Assembly (NCBI GenBank): GCA_030867875.1
Contig: JAOWCC010000655.1
Coordinates: 9,942,269 to 10,006,268 of the forward strand
DNA length: 64,000 bases
Direction of reading: 5' to 3'
Origin: Actinernus sp. WN-2022
Lineage: Eukaryota; Cnidaria; Anthozoa; Actiniaria; Actinernidae
The stretch's first letter is position 1. The number at the start of each line of letters is the position of its first letter. A model generated the notes under the pieces. It searched no databases, had not been told where the DNA came from, and saw nothing but the letters and a program-made list of their open reading frames with translations. Made by a program: the position numbers and the translations under genes. Shown here piece after piece: positions 12,426-22,035 of the stretch.

Positions 12426-13808
12426 TTGTCAGCCGCCAACCATTCGCCAATCTCAATCGAAGGAGCATTTTTCGCCAAGATTAAAACGAAATCCCGTCGC
12501 GGCGAAGTGACGTCGTGCCGCTCAATGGTCTACGTCAGCAGCTCCGTTCAAGCCATGTACATGTCATACGAGTCGATGCTCAACCTTGGCATCCTGGCAG
12601 ACGACTTCCCCTCCCTCGACAATGCGTGCGAGCGTGGTGATGGGTTCCGAGACGGCGAATCTAAAGACTGTGACACCCCCCGCAACATGCCTGCCATCAA
12701 CGTCACGCGGGCAATCAACGACGGCTGCGACGCGCCGGGCGCCTCAAGCGACGCGATGTGTTCATGCCCTCAGCGTGTCGCAGTGCCGCCACGCCCACCT
12801 GTGCTGCCATTCCCTTGCACACCAGAGAATAACGGGCGGATGAGGGCTTGGCTGCTCGACAGATACGCCTCTTCCACGTTTAACACGTGCCCCCACCGCG
12901 CGCTGCCTTGCATGGAAAGGCCCCCGGTCGAGATGCATGTCGACCAGTCTGCCGCACCCAAGGCATGCCACACGCCGGCCAATGTGCCGCTGCATTGGCA
13001 GCAGCGGGTATATGAAGACCTTCTCCGTGATGAAGCTCTCGGCGTCATCAAACGCGTGCCGTATGGCGAACCAGTGACGTGGTGTCATCGCATGGTGATC
13101 ACGAGGAAGTACGACGGCTCACCACGTCGGACGGTCGATCTTTCGCCACTGAACAAGTTCTGTAAGCGGGAGTCGTTCGCCATGGAGTCGCCCTTCCACC
13201 TCGCGCGCCGTATCAAGAAGAACACGTGGAAAACAGTCACGGACGCCTGGAACGGCTATCATAGCGTCCCCCTACGCCATTCTGATCGCCACATAACCAA
13301 TTTTTTCACACCGTTTGGCCGCTGGCGCTACACGAGGGCGCTTCAGGGCTTCCTTTCGTCGGGGGACGGTTACAATTGCCACTTCGACGCCATTCTCTCG
13401 AACTTTGAGCGCAAGGACCGCTGCGTCGACGACACCGTCTATTATGATTCAGACCTTGAGCAGCACTGGTGGCGAACCATCGACTTCCTCACGCGCGTGG
13501 GCCAGGCGGGAATTGTATTGAACTCTGACAAATTCCAGTTTGCAGAGAGGACGATCGACTTTGCAGGGTTCAGGGTCTCCGACTCTACCATAGGGCCGCT
13601 GCCCAAATACCTCGATGCCATCAAAGACTTCCCCTCGCCAGCATCCACTACTGACATCCGCAGCTGGTTTGGCCTTGTGAACCAGGTGGCGAACTACGCC
13701 CAGCTACGCGATACCATGGCGCCGTCCAAGCCCTTCCTTAGTCCACGTTGCAAGTTGTCGTGGTCTATCGAATTGGAGGAGGCTTTCCAAGTATCGAAAC
13801 ATTATTGA
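12426..13808 (+). pseudogene. gypsy reverse transcriptase domain
   Basis: The 460-codon frame contains the RT fingers/palm signature VTWCHRMVITRKYDGSPR, a TVTDAWNGYHSVPL motif and the catalytic-site equivalent CVDDTVYYD (the usual xxDD box). It ends with the connection region FAGFRVSDSTIGP. The product would copy retrotransposon RNA into DNA. The frame has no clear gag or protease upstream and ends before RNase H, which continues in another frame after about 30 bases, so it is not functional as it stands. Confidence 0.9.
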
Positions 13809-13838
13809 AGCCATCCGTCAAGGTGTGGAGATCATGAC

Positions 13839-14276
13839 ATGACGAGACGCACCTGCTTGCGCCCTGACTGGTCGAGCTGTGGTATCGGCTACTTACTCCT
13901 ACAGCAACATTGCAGCTGTCCTTCTGGCGTCCTTGACTGCTGCCCCGGAGGATGGCGGATCACCCTGGCGGGTTCGCGATTTCTGTCATCCGCGGAGCAA
14001 CGATATGCTGCCATTGAGGGTAAGGCCCTAGCCGTCGCCTGGGGCCTCGAGAAGACCCGATATTTTACACAGGGGTGTAACAATCTCGTCGGCGTAACCG
14101 ACCATAAGCCCCTGGTGAGAATCTTTGGCGACCGGACATTGGACGTGATCACCAACTCGCGGCTGTTCAAGCTTAAGCAGCGCACGCTGTCGTGGCGCTT
14201 CGGAATCATACACTCGCCTGACAAGGCTAACCACGCCTCCGATGCTACGTCGAGGCACCCGTCGCCTTCAGGTTAG
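13839..14276 (+). pseudogene. gypsy RNase H domain
   Basis: The frame carries the gypsy RNase H signature (SSAEQRYAAIEGKALAVAWG) and the downstream VGVTDHKPL and HASDATSRHPS motifs. It follows the RT frame after a short gap and a frame change. Its role in an intact element is to degrade the RNA template. A part of the N-terminal RNase H strand region is poorly preserved. Confidence 0.85.
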
Positions 14277-15282
14277 GTGAATAGTGCCTCACCTGGATCC
14301 ACAAGCGTTCCTGACTTCGTGGAGTCTGCATTGATGGCCGCAATCCGCCATGACGCTCGGGAACTTGGGGCCCTCTCATTATCCCTCATCGCGCAGGAGA
14401 CTGCCGCAGACACGTCGCTGGGCCGCCTCCTACAGCTGATCGAGCAGGGTGTCCAATTTTTTGACAGCAGCGATGCTACCAATACGCTCTTCTGGCCCAT
14501 CCGCGACTCCATTTATGCGCAGGAGGGCGACCTTCTATATCAGGACCGCGTCGTGATTCCCTCGTCGCTCCGCCATCGTGTCCTTCAGCACCTACACGCG
14601 GCTCACCAAGGAACGTCTTTGATGGAGCAGCGCGCCCGCGCCATCGTTTATTGGCCCGGAATGTCGAAGCACATTCATGCCACCAGAGACGGATGTGCCG
14701 ACTGTAACAGGAACGCGCCATCGCAGGCCGGCACAGGCCCCTCTTCCTTTGCCACTACCTTCAACCCCTTTTGAGGCCGTCGGGCTGGTCCACCACCTAC
14801 GCACATTCTTCGCATCGTTTTGGCGTCTCGTGTCCTCTGCCCATTTCCCCCAATCGAATGGCAGGACGGAGGTAGCAGTGAAGACCATGAAGCGCCTTCT
14901 GATGTCGAACACCGGCCCGATGGGCAGCCTTGACCACGACCGCTTCCTGCGTGCCATGCTGCAATTGCGCAACACCCCTGACCAGGACTGTAACATCTCG
15001 CCGGCGCAGATTGTCTTTGGCCTCCCCTTGCGAGACGAAGTTTCCTTCGTGAACCGACTGGAAAAAAATTCGAACTCCCACGACCGTCCACTCTGGCGCC
15101 AAGCGTGGGCTGCAAAGGAGAACGCTCTCCGCGTACGGATAACTCGCACAACAGAAGCCCTGAAAGCACATTCGCGCCCACTCCGGTCACTAGCCATTGG
15201 CGAACGAGTATTCCTCCAGAACCAGAATGGCATCAGCCCGACGAAGTGGGACAGGTCGGGCCACAAGTTTATCAGTTTGTAA
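14277..15282 (+). pseudogene. gypsy integrase, core partly deleted
   Basis: The 14277-14774 frame contains an H2C2 zinc finger (HLHAAHQGTS... CADCNRNAP). After a stop, a second frame (about 14780-15282) resumes inside the catalytic core at HFPQSNGRTEVAVKTMKRLL and runs through the FVNRLEKNSNS region to the C-terminal SH3-like part. The segment that should hold the first two catalytic aspartates is absent, so this integrase is dead. Confidence 0.85.
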
Positions 15283-15360
15283 CTGTTTATTGTCACCCTC
15301 ATTAAATAAAGTCTTATTATTAGTATTATTAGTATTATTAATCGCCCAGTCATGATCAGT
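15277..15360 (+). mobile_element. about 80-bp insertion with TTATTAG-rich tail inside gypsy integrase
   Basis: The integrase C-terminal reading is interrupted after GHKFI and resumes at VKVDGSGRLTLRNRRFLR. The interrupting DNA contains AATAAAG followed by ATTATTAGT repeats, like a short retroposon tail. ATCAGT occurs at both edges (15271-15276 and 15355-15360) and may be a target duplication. Confidence 0.5.
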
Positions 15361-15851
15361 ATTGGGTGAAGGTGGATGGGTCTGGACGCCTGACCCTGCG
15401 TAATCGCCGCTTCCTTCGCGCCTACACACCAGCAACGCCATCGATCGACCAGTGGCCTGTCTCTCCTCGTCCCGTCGGGCAGCAGCAGCAGCAATCACAC
15501 CCTTGTATTGCCGACCCGCGACTGCGTCTCTCGACGTCACAGCCACGCACCCAGCAGACGCCATTACCCTCATCACTGCCGGTCTCGACAAGTGGCGCAT
15601 TCAAGGACGATCCTCAACCCGCTCCTCCAGATAGCCCAACACCTGCGCTGTCGCCCGACAGCGGTGGCGAAACCTCGCCCGGGTCTGTACTCGTGAGCGT
15701 TCCGCTCGCCGACGCCGCGTCAACTCCGTCGTCTTCAGAGCCGTAGGAGTCAGCACCGCGGGCGCCGTCGCAACCGTCGCCATCCCAACGCACACGCCGT
15801 GCACGTCGGCCGCCGGAACACTTCGAGCCTGAGACGCTCAAATCGCCTTAA

Positions 15852-16518
15852 CTGAGCCAGATGACAACACAAACAGCAACTGAATGCACCGTAGAAGCAA
15901 GTGAAGGCATTTTTACTTACGAGTCTCGTATTTTAGCACCTTGAAGGCTGGAATTCATTGCATTGCCATACAAATGCATATATTTAGGCGATCAACTCCT
16001 GTTCACAAGTTTATGAGATCGAAAAATGCCACTTCTGGCTATAGAGCACTTACGAACATTGTTGTTAATATGGGAATGTGTAGTATTACCTATCTGTTAC
16101 GGTAATATCCCTCGGCTATATACAGTTCGATTCGATTTTCGAATTCTGAGAATTAATGTATAAATGTGTGCGAATGTGTGTTGGCCGTGAAGTGATATGA
16201 ACTCCCGATAGGATGCAAGCAAATATCTAAGAATCCCTGAAGATTTTTAGCGGCATCCATTTAGGTAAAATCCAACTGTTTTTAGCGTTTAGATTACCCC
16301 CAATTTCCAATGCCTTTGTCCAACTCCAAAAAGGCTATGTTTGACTTCCAGTGAAATTGCAAATCAGAATACACAACAATCGGATTCTTCCAGAGCCCTA
16401 TTTTTTCGTCGAGCATGCGCAGTAAGAAACAATCGGGGTCTGTATACGAGATTGGAACGAGGGTACCTGAAAATGCCAACCTAAATCCAATTTCCATTCA
16501 GCAATTAGTAATAATATA
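15852..16518. other. no supported gene
   Basis: AT-rich, only short open frames, no recognised repeat ends and no 3' LTR seen. Confidence 0.4.
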
Positions 16519-16685
16519 CTTAAATACTGCCAATCAGGATTAATGCTTTGCAAGCCCGTGTTTACATTTCAACAATAGAGAACCGTTACAATCGCCATTT
16601 TCGTACTGTACGAAAATGGCGATTGTAACGGTTTGCCATTGTTGAAGCTAGCAAAGCGTTAGTCCTGATTGCCATTCTTTAAATA
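16519..16685. mobile_element. fold-back element with near-perfect hairpin
   Basis: ACCGTTACAATCGCCATTTT and its complement meet at the centre (about 16580-16635). The arms continue outward imperfectly through CAATCAGGA / TCCTGATTG to ATTTAAA at both ends. Confidence 0.8.
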
Positions 16686-16739
16686 TCTCAACTGTGATCC
16701 CTCGGGCGCCGCTTTTATTTATCTGTGATTTCGTTGCGC

Positions 16740-17360
16740 CCACCATTGTTCTGTGGGACTGCTCATTACGCCGTCATATTTCTGTCGGAATGCTCATTAC
16801 GCCGCCATTTTTCTGTGGGACTGTTCATTACGCCGCCATTGTTGTGTGGGACTGCTCATTTACGCCGCCATTGTTCTGTGGGACTGCTTGTTACGGCGCC
16901 ATTGTTCTGTGGGACTGCTCATTACGCCGCCATAGTTCTGTGGGACTGCTTGTTACGCCGCCATTGTTCTGTGGGACTGTTCGTTACGCCGCCATTGTTG
17001 TGGGGGACTGTTCGTTACGCCGCCATTGTTCAGTGGGACCGCTGATTACGCCGTCATTTTTCTGTCTGAATGGTCATTACGCCGCCATTATTCTGTGGGA
17101 CTATTCATTACGCCGCCATTGTTGTGTGGGACTGCTCATTACGCCGCCAATGTTCTGTTGGACTGCTTGTTACGGCGCCATTGTTCTGTGGGACTGCTCA
17201 TTACGCCGCCATTGTTCTGTGGAACTGCTTGTTACGCCGCCATTGTTCTGTGAGACTGTTCGTTACGCCGCCATTGTTGTGTGAGACTGTTCGTTACGCC
17301 GCCATTGTTGTGTGGGACTGCTCATTACGCCGCCATTGTTCAGTGGGACTGCTAGCTATT
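16740..17360 (+). repeat. 31-bp minisatellite, about 19 copies
   Basis: The unit is approximately GCCGCCATTGTTCTGTGGGA followed by CTGCTCATTAC, with period 31. Because 31 is not a multiple of three, open frames with repeated peptides appear in all three plus frames; none is a gene. Each unit contains the ATGGCGGC octamer on the minus strand. Confidence 0.95.
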
Positions 17361-18321
17361 CAAAACGCTTGAATTACCATTTTCAGTGAAGGGCAAAATT
17401 ATGTATGAGGCGCGAGAAGGTTCAGGGTTGAGAGTGGCTCTTTAAATAAATAACTAAATCTTTTATTTGTTATAGCAGGCTGAGTATTACAGCTTAAAGC
17501 TGGAGGGGGCCTGATTTTACTCCTCGCACACGCCCCACTACATTAACTGTTTTGACCACACTACAATCGACTCTTTAAGCATAAGCTCCTGTATGGGGAA
17601 CGTGAGCGCTTATAAGAAGTTCAAATGTAGTGATTTGACTGATTTTAGAAACACACTCCACTGTACTCTAATTGTTCGTGACATGAACCATTGTGAGTTG
17701 ACATGTGAGTTGAGCATTGAGTGCAGAGAATATATCAATGTAGTAAGGACTGTGTGTGGAGAATGCTTGGATCATTAGCAGGATCTGCTAGAGCCCTAAT
17801 AAGCCTCAATATTATTCAGTTACTAAGTATCCCGAATTTTGATTGCTTGATTCACCTGCAGATAACTGCACGCAAATAAGCGTTTGCTGCAGATATTGTT
17901 GTGAGCATGCGCAGTGCTGTTCAACAACAAATTCAGAGCATTCAGTTTCCAGAGCATTCAGAGGAGGAAATTGCGAGCATTTTCGATGTCCAAAGTAGCA
18001 AAAACACTGAATAATAAAACAATTATTGGAACTGCGGCTATCGTAAAATATGATGAATTGTCTGTGTCTCACTACCAGTTATTTGTCTATGCCTTCGGCA
18101 TCGGTAAATAACTGATAGCTCGCCATAGACAATTATAATATTTTGCTCAGCATCGATCAATAATTGCTTATTATTATACGACTATGACGTAATTTTACCA
18201 TATTAGGTCACAAAAACGGACTGATATGCCAGCGTATTACCCACTAGATTGTCGTATTACCCGCTAGTAAACCAGTACTGACCGGTTTAGTACACGAGCG
18301 TATACTGAGTTCAAAACAAAA
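17361..18321. other. no supported gene; upstream region of a short host ORF
   Basis: Short open frames at 17593-17778 and 17914-18111 have no recognised similarity. Near 18215-18295 there are repeated CGTATTACCC phrases and a small palindrome just before the ATG at 18322. Confidence 0.4.
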
Positions 18322-18498
18322 ATGGCCGATGAGAATTGTTACGAACTCAACGCGGACTACCCACACTTTGACTTAACAGGACTTTTCCACGACATTGACT
18401 TTGACAGAGAACTTATTAACGCTGTCGAGTTGTCGATTCCGCGATACGTCGAAGGAATCTTTCGAGCCAGAGAAGAAAATCCTCAAATCACTGATGTC
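18322..18498 (+). pseudogene. 5' part of a host ORF split by the Polinton
   Basis: An ATG in good context (AAAAATGG) opens 59 codons of an acidic, soluble-looking sequence (FDLTGLFHDIDFDREL). It ends exactly at the 6-bp target duplication GATGTC. On the far side of the Polinton the same frame continues at 35918 and stays open for 38 codons. I do not recognise the protein; it may be a first exon. Splicing cannot be excluded. Confidence 0.5.
18493..18498 (+). repeat. target-site duplication GATGTC (left)
   Basis: Identical to 35912-35917, directly abutting the TIR. Confidence 0.9.
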
Positions 18499-18858
18499 AG
18501 TAGTTACAGGGCTCACTTCGGTACACGGCGAGCCTCCTGATTGGCCGAGAGAGGAGGCGGGGCTTAAAATGACGTCACAAGTTCCGTGACGTGACAAGTG
18601 CCTGTCACCCGTTGGGGCACAAAGCCAGGCTTGTGATTGGTCGTCAGTTTAGGGGGTCCCGCCAGGTTCGGCAGGGGTCGTACGGAGACCAAAGCCAGGC
18701 TTGGGATTGGTCCGAAGTTTAGGGGGGTCCCGCATGGTTCGGCAGGGTTCGGCGGGGTTCGGCGAGGCGTCGGGGAGAACAAACCCAGGCTCGGGATTGG
18801 CCGGTGGGGTTGTCGGGGGAGAACAAACCCAGGGCCCGGATTGGCGGCCGGAAAAGAC
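18499..18858 (+). repeat. left Polinton TIR with promoter motifs
   Basis: Matches 35561-35911 in inverted orientation over its full length. Reading inward it holds a GC box (GAGGCGGGGC), a CRE-type TGACGTCA, a TGACGTGA, and five ATTGG (inverted CCAAT) boxes. Four of the ATTGG boxes sit in degenerate repeats of AAnCCAGGCTnGGGATTGG. It lies directly upstream of the Cys-rich ORF at 18883. Confidence 0.92.
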
Positions 18859-18882
18859 CCCGGGCCGTACATCCGGGAATTC

Positions 18883-19305
18883 ATGAGAGAACGCAGTCGG
18901 AATTGTTTGGGGTGTACGTATACCCAGCAGGGACAACAACTCGAACAGGACCATGTCTGTTTAGGGACCTTTCCCGAGTCCCCCTTTAACGCGTGTGTGG
19001 CGAATGTCCGGTCTCATATTACCCTAGAGGCTCTACGGGCTACGGGCCACTGGGCTTTGCTGAGTTTGCACCCCTCGGGGATTGTTGCTCCCCTTACGTA
19101 TACCGTGTTTGAACAGTTGTAAAAACTAAAGGAGACCGAGATTTACGAGTACTACAAACGGTATTATTTTGAAGAAATCGAAGACCCCCTCATAACGTAC
19201 AAGAACCGAATTTGGCACGCGTTAGGCCAAGCTTTGATTTACGAAGACTATGTGGAAATTGGAGTGTTAACCCTTGTGGCTTTATGTGATTCAACCACTA
19301 TGTAA
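18883..19305 (+). pseudogene. small Cys-rich Polinton protein with an in-frame stop
   Basis: The first ATG inside the left TIR opens a frame beginning MRERSRNCLGCTYTQQG. A CxxC followed by a QxxHxC-like pair (LEQDHVCLG) suggests a small zinc-binding fold. After 79 codons there is a TAA (19120-19122), but the same frame stays open for another 60 codons (IYEYYKRYYFEEIEDP...) to TAA 19303-19305, directly before an AATAAA. The second half looks like continuous protein, so the internal stop is probably a disabling mutation; readthrough is an alternative. It would be driven by the left TIR. Function unknown. Confidence 0.6.
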
Positions 19306-19313
19306 TTGGAGAC

Positions 19314-19319
19314 AATAAA
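19314..19319 (+). terminator. polyadenylation signal AATAAA
   Basis: Nine bases after the final stop of the Cys-rich ORF. Confidence 0.55.
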
Positions 19320-19550
19320 AGAGACTTTTGTTTGAGTAACAACAACTTTGTTTTTGTCAATTAAAAATAAAATACATGGTGGGGTGGCCCATTTCAGGCA
19401 CACCAAATTAATTAATTAATACATGTATTGAATAAATGTTAGGTATCCTTTCAACCAAAAAAATAAATATTAATAAAAAACAATTAAAAACTATAGACAT
19501 ATGTACAGGCCCCGTGGGCCCATCCGAGAGAGTAAAAATATCAGTGGAGA

Positions 19551-19698
19551 AAAAAGTGGGCTAATCGCCCTAGTATTTATGAAATAGAAAAAGTGGGCTA
19601 ATCGCCCTAGTATTTATGAAATAGAAAAAGTGGGCTAATCGCCCTAGTATTTATGAAATAGAAAAAGTGGGCTAATCGCCCTAGTATTTATGAAATAG
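19551..19698 (+). repeat. 37-bp tandem repeat, four perfect copies
   Basis: Unit AAAAAGTGGGCTAATCGCCC plus TAGTATTTATGAAATAG, at 19551, 19588, 19625 and 19662. A degenerate fifth copy (GGGGCTAATTGCCC) follows. It lies between the left plus-strand ORF and the minus-strand exons. Confidence 0.9.
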
Positions 19699-19980
19699 AA
19701 ATTTTGAAAAAGGGGCTAATTGCCCTATTATAGTGTGAAAAATGAGCCAATTGCTCGAATAAGTTTTTAAAAAATGTTGAAATTCGATAGCGTAAACTTT
19801 TCTTTCAGTGAATGTTAATTTTCAGTGCGTGTAACATTGTGGGTAAACTATATGATAATGTCGGCAATAACATTCATTAATTGGTAAGGCTACGCATCCA
19901 AAGGTGGTTCCATGCCTGAAAATAATTATAGACCCCGCTCTGAGATAGAATTGATGACAAATTCTGCTTTCGCAGTAATA

Positions 19981-20197
19981 TCAACGTGGAGTTTGTCCTT
20001 TCTTTAGGGTATAGGATAGCAGGCTCACAAAACAGGTTGGACATATTGTTTCGCCGCAACAAGGCATAGGTGGTAATTGATCATCCGGTAATTGACCGCA
20101 TCTCAAACACTAGAAAAAAAAATAAAAAATTAACATTCGATATGAAAGAAAAGCTTACGCCATGGGATTCTTCCCCACCCCTCGTCCCACACATCAT
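19981..20197 (-). CDS. candidate two-exon RING-like small protein
   Basis: On the minus strand an exon (20159-20197, ATG at 20197) ends at a GTAAGC donor. A 49-base intron ends in a T-rich TTTTTTTTCTAG acceptor, and the second exon (19981-20109) keeps the frame to a TGA. The second exon has CLRC, then PCCGETICPTC twelve residues later, the spacing of the first half of a RING finger with Glu where His is usual. The last Cys pair is missing before the stop, though a CxxxxC lies just beyond it. It could be a truncated viral ubiquitin-ligase-like protein; this is inference. Confidence 0.35.
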
Positions 20198-20429
20198 TAA
20201 AAACAGGGTGGTGGGGGCAACGCCAGTATATAATCCCCACACTACAATGGCGTTGGCATATGGTTTTGTTACAGTGACATATAGTACACCATCTGTATTT
20301 AAATTCAGTCAGCGGCTCGATGAACATTACTGCATCGACGGGGGGAATACCCCAAAGCTTTTTGTTATGGGGGAGCTCCTTGAAGGAGTTGTCCCAGCAA
20401 TAGATGCTTTTGAACTCCCATACGTTTAA
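20070..20429 (+). other. 119-codon open frame, probably not a gene
   Basis: An ATG-initiated plus-strand frame overlaps the minus-strand exon and an opposing open frame. No motif is recognised and no promoter or splice signal supports it. Recorded because it is the longest plus-strand frame between the left ORF and PolB. Confidence 0.15.
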
Positions 20430-20440
20430 GCAAATAATCA

Positions 20441-21240
20441 TCAAGAGTGATGGAAAAAAAGTTTTTCATGTTTTGCTTTTCTTTTGTCTATTCTCTGTTG
20501 TCCGCAGACATATTGCCCAATCGTGGCGCCGATCTCCATCGGTAGGCCAAACTGTCTTAGGAATAGGGCATGACACAAGAAATGTTTGTCTTTAAGGTTT
20601 CTCGCTACCGGTCCAAAAGTCTGTTCGGAAAAGAAAAAAATTAAAAAAAATTAAAAAATTAAAAGCAGAATAATGTTGTAGAGACATTTTCTAGAGGCGC
20701 TCTGACAAGAGCGGAGGTCCCGAACCTCGAGAAAATCCTATAAAAATTAACCAAATTAAACTTTCCTCAATGGGGAAATGTTTGCCAATAAAATGAACGG
20801 CTCTGTGAAGCAGCGACCGAACGCTAACACTGTTTTAGGGAGGTGGGAGAACAACACTTACTTGAGCCAGGTTTGGGTCCTCTGCACCTCGGATATTCTA
20901 GAAAAACAAAAGAAAAATTAGCGGTGGTGATCCAAGACAAAAAGAAAAGTCTGCAGGACAGTACCTCCCTCTCCTGGATGGCCCTTTGGACAACCATAAT
21001 GTTTCTGTTGTTTGTCTGTAGAAATAAAAAGGAAAAACCAAAGAAGAAAAGATTAGTAAATCCCCAGGTTGAATTTCAAGAGAGAATTTTGTGTAAAACT
21101 CACCTGTTCTTGTCGCGGTGGTTGTCTTGTTGTTTGGCTGAGGAAATAAAAAGGAAAAAAACCAAAAAAGAAAAGATTAGTCAAGCCTCAGGTTGAATTC
21201 CGAGAGAAAATTTTGTGTAAACTTACCGGTTGAGTGGCTG
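20441..21240 (-). CDS. spliced left-arm Polinton gene of unknown function
   Basis: Reading leftward on the minus strand, consensus splice sites define exons ending at 21227, then 21104-21137, 20965-21015, 20862-20897, possibly a 12-base exon at 20726-20737, and 20441-20620. Introns are 21138-21226, 21016-21103, 20898-20964 and 20738-20861. All coding junctions keep one frame. The first ATG in that frame is at 20997, so upstream exons would be 5' UTR. The last exon encodes a coherent stretch including HFLCHALFLRQFGLPMEIGA and ends at TGA 20441-20443. No domain is recognised. The first two introns are near-identical copies. Confidence 0.5.
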
Positions 21241-21279
21241 GATCAACTGCGCCGAAGTTAGTTTGGGGCCAGCATTTAT

Positions 21280-22030
21280 GTGGCAAAGGCTGGGCTGTGA
21301 TTGGTGCCCTAAGCTCGGCCTACGATTGGTTTGCTAAGCGGAGCGAGCGCTGTGATTGGTGGGTGTTTCAATCCGGCTTTGGTTCGAATTCAAGTTCAGT
21401 GGATTTTCGGTTTTGGAATCGCCAAGGGCACCCCCAAAACAGTCATGAAATGTTCTAAAATTTTCTGTGACCTTAGCTCTCAAGGGCTTCTACATTTCCC
21501 CCTGTTTTTTTCGTCTTCGGCAACCCGGAAAAGGGTTCCTTTTACTGCCGAAACCTCGTGCCCATTGTCTTACAGGAAGCCTTACGTCAAAAACTGGTAT
21601 AAACCGGTTGGACTAGTTTTGTCGCAGGACGCCGTACTTAACCAGCCAATCAGGAGCCGCGCGCCTTTGCTTCATTCACGAGAGGCTCCTAAACTGGGAT
21701 AAACCGGTTGGACTAGTTTTTGTTTTCCTAGCTGGGCGCGTTTGTCGAGGGGATTTAGGATTTAGGATTTAGGAGCTTAGAAAGGACGTTTAGAGAACGC
21801 AAAGTGATTACGGCTTAAAGAAGGAAGGAAGAAGGGCTCCCCCCGGAGTGGGGCGAGACAATTTTGAAGAACAAGGGGTAGGGGGAGGGGTTTTTCAGAG
21901 GATTCTTAGACCCCAGGCGTTGAAGTCGAACCAAAAGCGGATCGAATTCCACCACTCACAAGCCGTGCTCCTTCTAGGGGAACCAATCACCGGCCGAGAA
22001 AAAGGCACCAATCAGTAGGCATAAATAGAT
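21280..22030. promoter_or_regulatory. CCAAT-rich divergent promoter region
   Basis: Many CCAAT/ATTGG boxes occur on both strands (for example near 21299, 21326, 21355, 21645, 21984 and 22008). A CATAAATAG TATA-like element lies near 22020. The region sits between the leftward spliced gene and the rightward PolB fragment, fitting a divergent promoter. A 25-base direct repeat (ATAAACCGGTTGGACTAGTT) occurs at about 21599 and 21701. Confidence 0.5.
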
Positions 22031-22035
22031 TGTGC

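Larger units (their letters stand above)
12426..15851 (+). mobile_element. degenerate Ty3/gypsy retrotransposon pol remnant
   Basis: A GC-rich block reads in order: the end of a protease/linker region, reverse transcriptase, RNase H, integrase zinc finger, the C-terminal part of integrase, and a Pro/Ser-rich tail ending in an RPPEHFEP-type motif. Frames change near 13.8 and 14.77 kb. The first half of the integrase catalytic core is missing, and a roughly 80-bp insert splits the C-terminal region. No LTRs or gag were found. Base and codon use differ sharply from the AT-rich flanks. Confidence 0.9.

Noticed and set aside
12762..13088. Minus-strand frames across the gypsy RT and similar frames opposite the Polinton genes
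   Set aside because: GC-rich shadows of real plus- or minus-strand coding sequence.
12426..15851. Intact gypsy retrotransposon
   Set aside because: No LTRs, gag or primer-binding site were found, and the integrase core is partly deleted.
16694..17372. Overlapping repeated-peptide frames in all three plus frames
   Set aside because: These result from a 31-bp minisatellite whose period rotates the frame.
20070..20429. Plus-strand 119-codon Polinton gene
   Set aside because: It overlaps supported minus-strand exons and an opposing frame and has no motif or signal. Kept only as a low-confidence note.
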